This document shows, in pieces, positions 43,497 to 51,423 of a stretch of 64,000 nucleotides of DNA. Origin of the DNA: NORP240 sp038134485 (GTDB lineage Bacteria > Pseudomonadota > Gammaproteobacteria > Pseudomonadales > Pseudohongiellaceae); NCBI GenBank assembly GCA_038134485.1, contig JAYPVG010000009.1:1-64000 (forward strand). Direction: 5' to 3'. How positions within the stretch are numbered: position 1 is the stretch's first letter; each line of letters starts with the position of its first letter. The position numbers were made by a program, and so were the translations under genes. The notes under the pieces are model-generated. The model did no database searches. It was not told the DNA's origin and saw only the letters and a program-made list of their open reading frames with translations.

Positions 43497-45074
43497 TCAG
43501 GCAGTGGCTTGTCGGTTTGACTTCTCGGCTGCAACCAGCAGCACACGGCCACCCATTTCTGTCGGAACTGGCAGTTTCATGAGGGCTAAAAGGGTGGGCG
43601 CAAGGTCGCACAGTGAGCCTTCGCCGTTGAATTCCAGACCGCTGCTGCCGACGTAAACCAGTGGCACGGGGCCATTGGTGTGGGAGGTCAGAGGCTGACC
43701 GGTTTCACCGTCCATCATTTGCTCCACGTTGCCATGATCGGCGGTGACCAGCAGGTCCCCATTGACTTCTCTGATAGCTGCTTCGATTCTGCCCAGGCAC
43801 TGATCAATGGTTTCGACTGCCTTGACGGCAGCATCAAAGTCGCCAGTGTGCCCCACCATGTCGCCGTTAGCGTAGTTGCAGATAACGGCATCGAATTGAC
43901 GGGAGAGAATTGCTTCGACCAGTCTGTCGGTGACTTCAACGGCACTCATTTCCGGCTTCAGATCATAGGTTTTTACTTTGGGGGAGGGCACCAATATGCG
44001 CTTTTCACCGTCAAAAGGCTGTTCCCTGCCGCCATTGAAAAAGAAAGTCACATGGGCGTATTTCTCTGTTTCCGCGATGCGCAACTGGCTCTTCCCCTGT
44101 GAAGCCAGATATTCACCAAGCACGTTTTTCAGTCGCTCCGGCGGAAAAGCGCAGGGTGTTCCGATGTCAGCGGCGTATTCGGTGAGGGTGACAAAGGCAG
44201 CCAGTTCGGGGCGGGCCTGACGCTCGAATCCGTTAAATTCGGCATCGACAAACGCGCGAGTCAGCTGGCGAGCTCGATCGGCACGGAAATTCATGTAAAT
44301 CACGCAGTCACCGTCAGCAACTGTAACAGCTGGATGCGAGGCGTCGCTGATGACGGTCGGCTGCACGAATTCATCATCTTCGTCCCGCTGGTAAGCGGCC
44401 TCCAGCGCAGCCGTAGCACTGGCGCATTGAAAGCTTGCCTGGCCCAGAGTCAGCATGTCATAAGCCGGCTGTACTCGCTCCCAGCGCTGGTCGCGGTCCA
44501 TGGCGTAAAATCTGCCGGCTATCGAGGCGATGCGGCTGTCGCCTTTGTCCTGAAGGAGTTTTTCAGCCTTTAACAAAGAGTCGAGAGCACTGCGCGGAGG
44601 TGTATCGCGGCCGTCAAGAAAGGCATGCAGGTAAATCCGAGTGGCGCCGCGCTGGTGTGCTAGTTCGATGGCAGCAAAAATCTGTTCCTCGTGACTGTGA
44701 ATCCCGCCGGGGGATAGCAGACCGAAAATATGTATCGCACGCTGCCCGCTGATCGCCTGATCTATCGCCTGACAAATAGCGGTATTGTGGAAAAACTCTC
44801 CGTCTTCGATGGCCTTGTCGATGCGCGTTAAAGACTGGTACACGACCCGGCCGGCACCGAGGTTCATATGACCTACTTCTGAGTTTCCCATCTGACCTTC
44901 AGGCAGTCCAACGGCCAGGCCTGAAGTTCTGATCAGGGTATGCTGTGCGTTGGACCACAGCCGGTCCCAGACTGGCGTATCGGCGCTGTGAATGGCGTTA
45001 TGGTCTGTTTCTTCGCGGTATCCCCAGCCGTCCAGAATCAGCAACAGGGCAGTCCTTTTCTGCGTGTCGTTCAT
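43497..45074 (-). CDS. gpmI: 2,3-bisphosphoglycerate-independent phosphoglycerate mutase
   Basis: 525 residues from ATG 45074 (a TTG two codons earlier is less likely). Domain order is right for iPGM: LLLILDGWGYR at the metal site, S65 nucleophile in MGNSEVGHMNLGAG, then the transferase domain with HAFLDGRDTPP, MNFRADRARQL and the C-terminal metal cluster NYANGDMVGHTGDFDA and VTADHGN. It interconverts 3- and 2-phosphoglycerate in glycolysis and needs manganese. A TATAAT box lies 41 bp upstream. Confidence 0.95.
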   Translation of the reverse strand: MNDTQKRTALLLILDGWGYREETDHNAIHSADTPVWDRLWSNAQHTLIRTSGLAVGLPEGQMGNSEVGHMNLGAGRVVYQSLTRIDKAIEDGEFFHNTAICQAIDQAISGQRAIHIFGLLSPGGIHSHEEQIFAAIELAHQRGATRIYLHAFLDGRDTPPRSALDSLLKAEKLLQDKGDSRIASIAGRFYAMDRDQRWERVQPAYDMLTLGQASFQCASATAALEAAYQRDEDDEFVQPTVISDASHPAVTVADGDCVIYMNFRADRARQLTRAFVDAEFNGFERQARPELAAFVTLTEYAADIGTPCAFPPERLKNVLGEYLASQGKSQLRIAETEKYAHVTFFFNGGREQPFDGEKRILVPSPKVKTYDLKPEMSAVEVTDRLVEAILSRQFDAVICNYANGDMVGHTGDFDAAVKAVETIDQCLGRIEAAIREVNGDLLVTADHGNVEQMMDGETGQPLTSHTNGPVPLVYVGSSGLEFNGEGSLCDLAPTLLALMKLPVPTEMGGRVLLVAAEKSNRQATA

Positions 45075-45114
45075 TGACAAGTTTCTCAGGTGCTATGACG
45101 GAGTTTCGACGGCA

Positions 45115-45120
45115 ATTATA
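45115..45120 (-). promoter_or_regulatory. Candidate -10 box of gpmI
   Basis: The minus strand reads TATAAT, a perfect sigma-70 -10 hexamer, 41 bases upstream of the gpmI start codon and in a divergent intergenic region. A partial -35 (TTTCAA) lies about 16 bases further upstream. The position suits the gpmI promoter. Confidence 0.5.
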
Positions 45121-45166
45121 CGCGGAGTCAGACCACTTGAAACTTCTTTCGGGCTGTTCTGGCGTG

Positions 45167-45172
45167 TATACT
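45167..45172 (+). promoter_or_regulatory. Candidate -10 box of the rhodanese/secB genes
   Basis: The plus strand reads TATACT with G before it, 61 bases upstream of the rhodanese start. A weak -35-like TTCTTT lies 17 bases upstream. It could drive the rhodanese and secB genes. Confidence 0.35.
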
Positions 45173-45233
45173 GCTCCCCTTTTTACGCGCGGGCTCCTCA
45201 CGACAGGCCCGTCATGTTGGAATAACTGAGTAT

Positions 45234-45650
45234 ATGGAGCAGTTCGTCGAGTTCATTGGCAACCACCTGGTTTTATCAGGCTTGTGGCTGGCACTGGTAG
45301 TGATCATCTTTGCTCAGCAAAGAGCTCGGTCCAGCAAATCGGTCGGTCCGCAGCAGGCAGTCATGATGATTAATCGCAATGATGCGGTTGTGCTCGATAT
45401 TCGTGACAAGAAAGAGTTTGATGCCGGCCACATCGTTGATGCCATCAATATTCCGGTAAGCAAGTTGGGGCAGCGTGTAACTGAACTGGACAGACACAAG
45501 CAGAAACCGGTGGTGGTGGTGTGCAAGATGGGACAGCATTCCGGCGATGCCTGCAAGACTCTGCAGGAAGCGGGTTTTGAGCAGGTAGTCAGATTGGGGG
45601 GTGGAATTGCCGAGTGGCGAGCACAGTCCCTCCCGCTGGTGCAGAAATAA
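45234..45650 (+). CDS. Membrane-anchored rhodanese-domain protein
   Basis: 138 residues. One N-terminal helix (about residues 12-27) ends before QQRARSSKS, so the domain faces the cytoplasm or periplasm from an anchor. Single rhodanese domain: AVVLDIRDKKEFDAGHIVDA and INIPVSKLG, with catalytic C97 in VVVVCKMGQHS. It moves sulfane sulfur. In Pseudomonas a rhodanese gene lies in this same place between gpmI and secB, where glutaredoxin is also found; glutaredoxin is absent here. Confidence 0.88.
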   Translation: MEQFVEFIGNHLVLSGLWLALVVIIFAQQRARSSKSVGPQQAVMMINRNDAVVLDIRDKKEFDAGHIVDAINIPVSKLGQRVTELDRHKQKPVVVVCKMGQHSGDACKTLQEAGFEQVVRLGGGIAEWRAQSLPLVQK

Positions 45651-45711
45651 TCCGGTCGAAATAGCAGCCGCACAATTATTAACAGTCAGTCAATTAATCA
45701 CAGGAATGACC

Positions 45712-46290
45712 ATGTCAGAAAACGATCAAAGCAATGAGCAACAGCCAGCAGCTGCCAACACAGAGCAGCAGGGCCCCAATTTTTCCCTACAGCGTCTTTA
45801 CCTGAAGGATGCCTCTTTCGAGTCACCCAACAGCCCTGATTCTTTCCGGGGCGGGGCCTGGCGACCGCAGATTACCTTCGACATAAAGAGCCGAAACAAC
45901 AAGCTGGAGAACGATCTTTATGAGGTGGTTCTGGTATTGACCATTCAGGCTTCCCAGGATGACAAGGTTGCTTTTCTGGTTGAGGTCCAACAGGGTGGTG
46001 TATTTGTTTGCAATGGACTGGACGATGCGCAGCTGGAGCAGGTTCTGGCAACAGTTTGTCCCAACATCATGTTCCCCTATGCCCGCGAGACAGTTGACTC
46101 CATGGTGATCAAAGGCAGCTTCCCTCCGCTTATGCTGGCGCCGGTAAATTTCGAGGCGCTGTACGCCCAGAGCAAGCTGGAAGCACAGCAGGCTGCCGCG
46201 AGCGCTAACGGAGGTGCAAATGGCAATGGTGCCGCTGCGACTGAAGAGACCAAGGCCGCGGGGGACGAAGAAGGAAACGAAGAAGATTGA
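45712..46290 (+). CDS. secB: Protein-export chaperone SecB
   Basis: 192 residues from ATG 45712, chosen because AGGA ends six bases before it; an ATG at 45706 would leave no spacing. Core motifs: FSLQRLYLKDASFESPNSPD, FEVVLVLTIQA-type strand, FLVEVQQGGVFVCNGL and CPNIMFPYARETVDSM, LAPVNFEALYAQ. The N- and C-terminal tails are long and rich in Gln, Ala, Asn and Glu. It keeps preproteins unfolded for SecA in the cytoplasm. The stop is 7 bp from the convergent trmL stop. Confidence 0.95.
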   Translation: MSENDQSNEQQPAAANTEQQGPNFSLQRLYLKDASFESPNSPDSFRGGAWRPQITFDIKSRNNKLENDLYEVVLVLTIQASQDDKVAFLVEVQQGGVFVCNGLDDAQLEQVLATVCPNIMFPYARETVDSMVIKGSFPPLMLAPVNFEALYAQSKLEAQQAAASANGGANGNGAAATEETKAAGDEEGNEED

Positions 46291-46297
46291 GCGCGGC

Positions 46298-46762
46298 TTA
46301 CGCGCCGCCACTGAATCCGAGCTGTCGCCAGGCTTCGTAGACGGCGAGCGCGGCAGCATTGGAAAGGTTCAAGCTGCGGCTGTTCGGTAGCATGGGGATG
46401 CGTAGTATTCGTTGCTCTCCAAGTTGCTCGCGAACGGATTGGGGCAGCCCACGGGTCTCCGGTCCAAAAACCAGATAATCATCTGCCTCATAGTTCACCT
46501 GATGATAACCAATCTGCCCCTGAGTACTGATGCCAAATACCCTGCTGTCTCCGGTTGCATCCAGGAAAGCCGGCCAACTGCTATGCAGCTTTAGCTGACT
46601 GAACTCATGGTAGTCGAGACCCGCGCGGCGCAGTCGTCGGTCGTCGAGCTCAAAGCCCAGAGGCCTGATAAGGTGCAGTGTCGCTCCGGTATTGGCAGCC
46701 AGTCGAATGATGTTGCCGGTGTTGGGCGGAATCTCAGGTTCGAATAGAACAATATTGATCAC
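46298..46762 (-). CDS. trmL: tRNA (cytidine/uridine-34 2'-O)-methyltransferase TrmL
   Basis: 154 residues, the usual length. SPOUT motifs: EPEIPPNTGNIIRLAANTGA, LHLIRPLGFELDDRRLRRAG, LVFGPETRGLPQSVREQLGE and RIPMLPNSRSLNLSNAAALA with the C-terminal trefoil knot for SAM. It modifies the wobble base of tRNA-Leu. It lies downstream of ntrC by 42 bp, as in Pseudomonas, possibly on the same transcript. Confidence 0.95.
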   Translation of the reverse strand: MINIVLFEPEIPPNTGNIIRLAANTGATLHLIRPLGFELDDRRLRRAGLDYHEFSQLKLHSSWPAFLDATGDSRVFGISTQGQIGYHQVNYEADDYLVFGPETRGLPQSVREQLGEQRILRIPMLPNSRSLNLSNAAALAVYEAWRQLGFSGGA

Positions 46763-46804
46763 GTGCGGGCCATGTTCAGCTGAGTGAGTTCAGCCTATGA
46801 TACG

Positions 46805-48232
46805 TCAGCCTTCCTGTTCCTGTCGGTCAATTTCAGTACTGCCCAGTTCCTTGATCTTGCGGGTCAGGGTGTTGCGTCCCCAGCCCAACAGGTCGGCTGC
46901 GTCGCGCCGGCGACCAGCTGTGTGTTTCAGTGCCACCTCGATCATCGAGCGCTCGAACATGGGCACTGCCTGACCCAGGATTGCAGTATTGCCCAGCGCC
47001 AGCTCCTGGTCCGCCCACGCCTCCAGCGCCTGGGTCCAGCTGCCGGAATTGCCGCGCTGAACCTCCTGGTCGGAGAACTCCGGAGGCAAGTCATTGAGTT
47101 GAACTTCACGGCTGGAAGCCATGACGGTAATCCAGCGGCAGAAGTTTTCCAGTTGGCGCACGTTGCCGGGCCAATTCAGTCTGGTCAGGTACTGTTCGGT
47201 TTCCGGACGCAGTATCTTGGGCTCGACATTCAGCTCCCTCGCTGCCTGACGCAGGAAATGCCGCGCCAGCTGCGGAATATCCTCGCGCCGATCGCGCAGC
47301 CTGGGAATGTGGATGCGGATAACATTCAGGCGATGAAACAGATCTTCCCGGAACAGGTGTTTGGCGACCAGTGTCTCCAGGTCCTGATGGGTCGCGGCGA
47401 TAATCCTCACATCCACCTTGCGAGGCGTATGACCGCCGACCCGGTAAAATTCTCCGTCAGACAGCACGCGCAGCAAGCGGGTTTGAGTCTCGGCCGGCAT
47501 GTCGCCAATCTCGTCCAGGAATAGCGTGCCGCCGTCCGCCTGCTCGAAACGTCCCACTCGCTGCTGGGTGGCGCCGGTAAAAGCGCCTTTCTCGTGACCG
47601 AACAGTTCAGACTCGATCAGTTCCTTGGGAATTGCCGCCACGTTGAGCGGAATAAAGGGCCTGTCCTTTCTTGGGCTGTGCCGATGCAGGGCCTGCGCCA
47701 CCAGCTCTTTGCCGGTGCCGGATTCGCCGTTAATCAGTACAGAAATATTTGATTGGGACAGTCGCCCGATAGCGCGAAAGACTTCCTGCATTGCCGGTGC
47801 TTCGCCGATGATCTCCTGAGCTTTTTCCATCGGTTCCGACTGTACGCCTACATTTTTTTTGCGGGTGTGGTCCAGAGCTCGCTGGGTCATTGCTACCGCC
47901 TCTTCAATATCGAAAGGCTTGGGTAGATATTCGAATGCGCCGCGGCTATATGAAGAGACTGCACTCTCCAGATCCGAGTGGGCGGTCATTATTATTACCG
48001 GCAGCTGCGGGTATTGCTGCTGAATGTTGGACAACAGCTCCAGTCCATTGATGCCGGGCATGCGGATGTCGCTGATGATCGCGTCGGGTTGATCGTGCTC
48101 CAGGCGGTGGAGCAGATCATCACCGGTCTCGAAGGAAACCGTTTCAAGGCCTTTTTTCTCGAGAGATTTTTCCAATACCCATCGAATTGATCGATCGTCA
48201 TCAAGGATCCAGACAGAATTGTGCGCGCTCAT
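46805..48232 (-). CDS. ntrC: Nitrogen regulator NtrC (sigma-54 activator)
   Basis: 475 residues. Receiver domain with phospho-acceptor D55 in ISDIRMPG, AAA+ domain with Walker A GESGTGKE (169-176) and the sigma-54-contacting GAFTGA (216-221), Walker B GGTLFLDEIGDMP, and a Fis-type HTH at the C-terminus (RRRDAADLLGWGRNTLTRKI). When phosphorylated by NtrB it drives sigma-54 promoters such as glnA. NtrC sites lie upstream of ntrB and glnA. Start is 17 bp after the ntrB stop. Confidence 0.97.
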   Translation of the reverse strand: MSAHNSVWILDDDRSIRWVLEKSLEKKGLETVSFETGDDLLHRLEHDQPDAIISDIRMPGINGLELLSNIQQQYPQLPVIIMTAHSDLESAVSSYSRGAFEYLPKPFDIEEAVAMTQRALDHTRKKNVGVQSEPMEKAQEIIGEAPAMQEVFRAIGRLSQSNISVLINGESGTGKELVAQALHRHSPRKDRPFIPLNVAAIPKELIESELFGHEKGAFTGATQQRVGRFEQADGGTLFLDEIGDMPAETQTRLLRVLSDGEFYRVGGHTPRKVDVRIIAATHQDLETLVAKHLFREDLFHRLNVIRIHIPRLRDRREDIPQLARHFLRQAARELNVEPKILRPETEQYLTRLNWPGNVRQLENFCRWITVMASSREVQLNDLPPEFSDQEVQRGNSGSWTQALEAWADQELALGNTAILGQAVPMFERSMIEVALKHTAGRRRDAADLLGWGRNTLTRKIKELGSTEIDRQEQEG

Positions 48233-48249
48233 GCTTGATCAAAACCTCT

Positions 48250-49401
48250 TTAGCTGATTTCTTCAGGTAGCGGTAAGGTGATGGAAAATACCGTCGACCC
48301 CGGACGGCTCTCACACTCGATTATGCCGCCATGCTGGTTGATAATGCTCTGGGCGATAGAGAGTCCCAGCCCTGTACCCTCTGCCCGCCCGGAGATCATG
48401 GGATAAAATAGCGTGTCGATGATTCGCTCGGGTATGCCGGGACCGTTGTCGCAGACATCGATCCGTGCTACCAGTCGGTGAAGAGTATTGCCGAGGGTGA
48501 TATTACGCAGTACCCGGGTTCGCAAGCGGATGATGCCAAGATCGTGGTCGACTGCCGGGCTTTCCAGCGCCTGCACGGCGTTACCGACAACATTTAGAAG
48601 CGCCTGGATCAACTGTTCCTGATCCCCCATGATTGAAGGGATACTGGGATCGTAGTCTTTTTCCAGCTCGATCGCCTTGTGGACGGTTTCAGCTTCCACC
48701 AGGCTGGCGACTCGTTCTACTACTTCATGGATGTTAAGCGCCACCATCTCCGGTGGCTTGCGAGATCCGGTTAGTCGGTCCACAAGGTTTCGCAGGCGGT
48801 CGGCTTCTTCAATTATCACATTGGTGTAGTCTCTCAATTCTTCATTCGGCAGCTCTTGGGCAAGCAGCTGTGCAGCTCCTCGAATGCCTCCCAATGGATT
48901 CTTGATTTCATGGGCCAAGCCTCGGACCAGCTCGCGGGTTGTGGCCTGGGTCGATAGCAGCAGTTCGTCACGGCTTATGCGCTGGGTGTAGTGCAGAGAA
49001 TGAAGCTCCATCAGAATTCTGGTCTTGCCATCCATATCAAACGGACTGATGGTGTAATCCACAGTAATGTCTTTGCCGCTATGAAGTCTGAAACTTGCCT
49101 GGTGCTTGGTATAGCTCGAATTGTTCTCCAGTGCTCGCCTGATTTCCCTGATGTCCTCGTCAGCGCCTATCAGAATTTCATCCAGCGTCATCCTTGGTGC
49201 TTTTCGGTCACTGACTTCAAGCAGCGATTCTCCTTCCAGGTTCAGATACAGAATCCGCAAACGCGGGTCCAGTAGCAGAGCGCCGGTTTTTAGCTGGTCC
49301 AATAGTCGTTTGTGATGACTGTTCTGTTTCATGCTGAGCAGGCTCGCAGGGGATTTCGGGCTGACAGCCATTACCAGGTTCGATTTCATGCCTGCACCCA
49401 T
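48250..49401 (-). CDS. ntrB: Nitrogen sensor kinase NtrB
   Basis: 383 residues; ATG 49401 is listed, though ATG 49389 or 49371 could serve, since no ribosome-binding site decides. PAS-like N-terminus (LLDQLKTGALLLDPRLRILY), H-box H164 in LVRGLAHEIKNPLGGIRGAA, and ATPase lobes with VVGNAVQAL and VCDNGPGIPERI, then GRAEGTGLGLSIAQSI. It phosphorylates or dephosphorylates NtrC under PII control. A NtrC palindrome lies 133 bp upstream, suggesting autoregulation. Confidence 0.95.
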   Translation of the reverse strand: MGAGMKSNLVMAVSPKSPASLLSMKQNSHHKRLLDQLKTGALLLDPRLRILYLNLEGESLLEVSDRKAPRMTLDEILIGADEDIREIRRALENNSSYTKHQASFRLHSGKDITVDYTISPFDMDGKTRILMELHSLHYTQRISRDELLLSTQATTRELVRGLAHEIKNPLGGIRGAAQLLAQELPNEELRDYTNVIIEEADRLRNLVDRLTGSRKPPEMVALNIHEVVERVASLVEAETVHKAIELEKDYDPSIPSIMGDQEQLIQALLNVVGNAVQALESPAVDHDLGIIRLRTRVLRNITLGNTLHRLVARIDVCDNGPGIPERIIDTLFYPMISGRAEGTGLGLSIAQSIINQHGGIIECESRPGSTVFSITLPLPEEIS

Positions 49402-49533
49402 GCAATAACCAAACCAACAACGGCCAAACCAATCAGGTCATGCTGAGCGGGTGGAATGTGACCATTTGGTGGGACTTTCCAGCACTTCGGGCTACAGGCA
49501 ATGGAGAATGCCTGGTTATCCACTGCGATACTA

Positions 49534-49550
49534 TGCACCAATATGGTGCG
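49534..49550. promoter_or_regulatory. NtrC-binding palindrome upstream of ntrBC
   Basis: TGCACCAATATGGTGCG matches the enteric NtrC site TGCAC-N7-GTGCA at every position but the last. It lies in the 310-bp gap between glnA and ntrB, 133 bp upstream of the ntrB start. That gap also holds the glnA terminator; I found no good sigma-54 motif in it, so the site may repress or tune a sigma-70 promoter. Confidence 0.75.
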
Positions 49551-49654
49551 TTTTGCCAGGCCTTTGAGGTCATTTTGAGTAGCTGTTGGTGCTAAAGATA
49601 AGTTGAGCCTGGCCCAGAATATGCCGTTGCCGCCAGCAGCGCACTTTACGGGTG

Positions 49655-49683
49655 CAAAAAAAGCCCGGGTGAATGCCCGGGCT
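49655..49683 (-). terminator. Intrinsic terminator of glnA
   Basis: Read on the minus strand, AGCCCGGG pairs with CCCGGGCT in a perfect 8-bp GC-rich stem (49662-49669 with 49676-49683) around a 6-nt loop, followed by seven T. It begins 28 bp after the glnA stop codon, the classic layout for rho-independent termination, and separates glnA from ntrBC transcription. Confidence 0.9.
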
Positions 49684-49711
49684 CTTTATGTTTAAGCTCG
49701 CTGTAAATTGC

Positions 49712-51121
49712 TTAGACGGAATAGTACATATCGAATTCAACCGGGTGAGTGGTCATATTCAGACGTACTACTTCCTCGCTCTTCAGCGCGATGTAGCCAT
49801 CGATCAGGTCGTCATCAAAAACGCCGCCGGCCTTGAGAAAATCTCGGTCGGCATCTAGGGACGCCAGCGCTTCCTCAAGGGTTCCGCAGACCTGAGGAAT
49901 CAGTGCCTCTTCTTCCGGGGGCAGATCGTAGAGGTCCTTACTGGCCGCTTCGCCCGGATCGATCTTGTTCTGGATACCGTCGAGACCAGCCATCAGCATG
50001 GCGGCGAAGAACAGGTACGGATTCGCAGTACAGTCCCCGAATCGCACTTCTATGCGGATTGCCTTGGGGTTGCCACCGAGGATGTAAGGAATTCGAATTG
50101 CCGCGGAGCGGTTTCGGGACGAGTAAGCCAGAAGAGTCGGTGCCTCGAAGCCCTTCACCAGACGCTTGTAGGAGTTGGTGGAGGCATTACCAAAAGCGTT
50201 CAATGCCTTGGCATGCTTGATGATGCCGCCAATGTAGTAAATTGCTTCCTGAGAAAGGCCCGCGTAACCGTCGCCGGCGAACACATTCTGGCCATCCTTG
50301 AAGATAGACTGGTGGCAGTGCATGCCGCTTCCGTTATCACCTACCAGTGGCTTGGGCATGAAGGTGGCAGTCTTTCCGAAAGCGTGTGCCACATTATGGA
50401 TACAGTACTTGAGGATCTGCACTTCGTCTGCCTTGGCTACCAGGCTGTTGAATTTGGTGCCGATTTCGTTCTGACAGGCGTTACCCACTTCGTGGTGATG
50501 CAAGTCGATCTCAAGACCCATGGCCTGCATGGTCTCGCTCATGGCACAGCGCAGGTCATGGGCAGAGTCCACCGGGGGCACAGGGAAATAGCCGCCTTTG
50601 ACGCGTGGTCGGTGACCCATATTGCCGCCTTCGAATTCCGAACCGGAAGACCAGGCTGCTTCCTCGGCATTCAGCTTGTAGCTGGCGCCCTCCATATCGA
50701 CGTTCCAGCGTACGTCATCAAAGACAAAAAATTCCGGTTCAGGACCAAAATAGGCGGTATCGCCGATGCCGGTTGATTTCAGGTACTCTTCGGCGCGGCG
50801 ACCAACCGAGCGAGGGTCGCGATTGTAGCCCTGCATGGTTTTGGGCTCGATCACGTCACAGCGTACGTTGACCTGCGGTTCGTCTGCAAACGGATCCAGT
50901 ACTGCGGTACTGTCGTCCGGGCGCAGAATCATGTCGGACTCGTTGATGCCCTTCCAGCCTGCGACAGAAGAGCCATCGAACATCATGCCTTCGAAAAAGT
51001 CTGCATCGATGCGCGCAGCGGGAAAAGTAACGTGCTGCTCCTTGCCCTTGGTGTCTGTAAAACGGAGGTCAACCCACTTTACATCGTTTTCTTTAATTAA
51101 ATTAAGCGTCTTTTCAGACAT
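49712..51121 (-). CDS. glnA: Type I glutamine synthetase
   Basis: 469 residues with GGAGGATC before the ATG. GSI motifs: KWVDLRFTDTKGKEQHVTFP, FDGSSVAGWKGINESDM, EFFVFDDVRW, GNGSGMHCHQSIFKDGQ and RSAAIRIPYILGG. The adenylylation site is Y398 in DLYDLPPEE, so GlnE control is expected. It condenses glutamate and ammonia with ATP. Regulation is unusually clear: sigma-54 promoter at 51297-51311, two NtrC palindromes upstream and a strong terminator downstream. Confidence 0.97.
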   Translation of the reverse strand: MSEKTLNLIKENDVKWVDLRFTDTKGKEQHVTFPAARIDADFFEGMMFDGSSVAGWKGINESDMILRPDDSTAVLDPFADEPQVNVRCDVIEPKTMQGYNRDPRSVGRRAEEYLKSTGIGDTAYFGPEPEFFVFDDVRWNVDMEGASYKLNAEEAAWSSGSEFEGGNMGHRPRVKGGYFPVPPVDSAHDLRCAMSETMQAMGLEIDLHHHEVGNACQNEIGTKFNSLVAKADEVQILKYCIHNVAHAFGKTATFMPKPLVGDNGSGMHCHQSIFKDGQNVFAGDGYAGLSQEAIYYIGGIIKHAKALNAFGNASTNSYKRLVKGFEAPTLLAYSSRNRSAAIRIPYILGGNPKAIRIEVRFGDCTANPYLFFAAMLMAGLDGIQNKIDPGEAASKDLYDLPPEEEALIPQVCGTLEEALASLDADRDFLKAGGVFDDDLIDGYIALKSEEVVRLNMTTHPVEFDMYYSV

Positions 51122-51296
51122 TGTTGATCCTCCGTGTGATCAATCTGATTGGTTCATTTATCTCGGTTAGCCAGCTACGAGCTGTCTCGGTCCCATCGGA
51201 TCGCCCGACGGCGCTTCCGTCCACTGCTTGCACAACCGGTCAAGAGCGCCGACCGCCATGCTACACGATCGACTTGCCTTGAGTGCAAGTGGTGGA

Positions 51297-51311
51297 GCAA
51301 AATATATGCCA
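51297..51311 (-). promoter_or_regulatory. Sigma-54 promoter of glnA
   Basis: The minus strand reads TGGCATATATTTTGC: TGGC, eight bases, TGC, with T before TGC, as in the -24/-12 consensus TGGCAC-N5-TTGC. Transcription would start near 51286, giving a leader of about 165 nt. The two NtrC palindromes then centre near -94 and -124, a spacing close to that of enteric glnAp2. No other match to this motif was found in the gap. Confidence 0.8.
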
Positions 51312-51371
51312 TAACTCGCTAACTTAAAAGGCCTGTAAATCAGGACCTTAGAGAACACGTAATCGCAATGA

Positions 51372-51388
51372 TGCACAAAAATAGTGCA
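51372..51388. promoter_or_regulatory. NtrC-binding palindrome 1 (glnA)
   Basis: TGCACAAAAATAGTGCA has perfect TGCAC/GTGCA arms around seven bases, as in enteric NtrC enhancers. Its centre is 30 bp (about three helical turns) from the second palindrome, allowing cooperative binding. Part of the 302-bp glnA-thiI gap, which is regulatory throughout. Confidence 0.85.
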
Positions 51389-51401
51389 ACTAAGCCTTGA
51401 G

Positions 51402-51418
51402 TGCACTAATAGGGTGCG
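51402..51418. promoter_or_regulatory. NtrC-binding palindrome 2, overlapping the thiI ribosome-binding region
   Basis: TGCACTAATAGGGTGCG has arms TGCAC/GTGCG, one mismatch from the consensus. It ends five bases before the thiI ATG and contains AGGGTG, the only plausible thiI Shine-Dalgarno. thiI transcription must cross both palindromes, so bound NtrC could block it. Confidence 0.75.
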
Positions 51419-51423
51419 CTTAG

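Noticed and set aside
49458..49473. ACCATTTGGT region as a further NtrC site
   Set aside because: It lacks the TGCAC/GTGCA arms that define the three accepted sites.
51332..51344. CCTG-TAAAT-CAGG inverted repeat between the glnA sigma-54 promoter and NtrC sites
   Set aside because: Four-bp arms with mismatches beyond them; too weak to call a site or hairpin.
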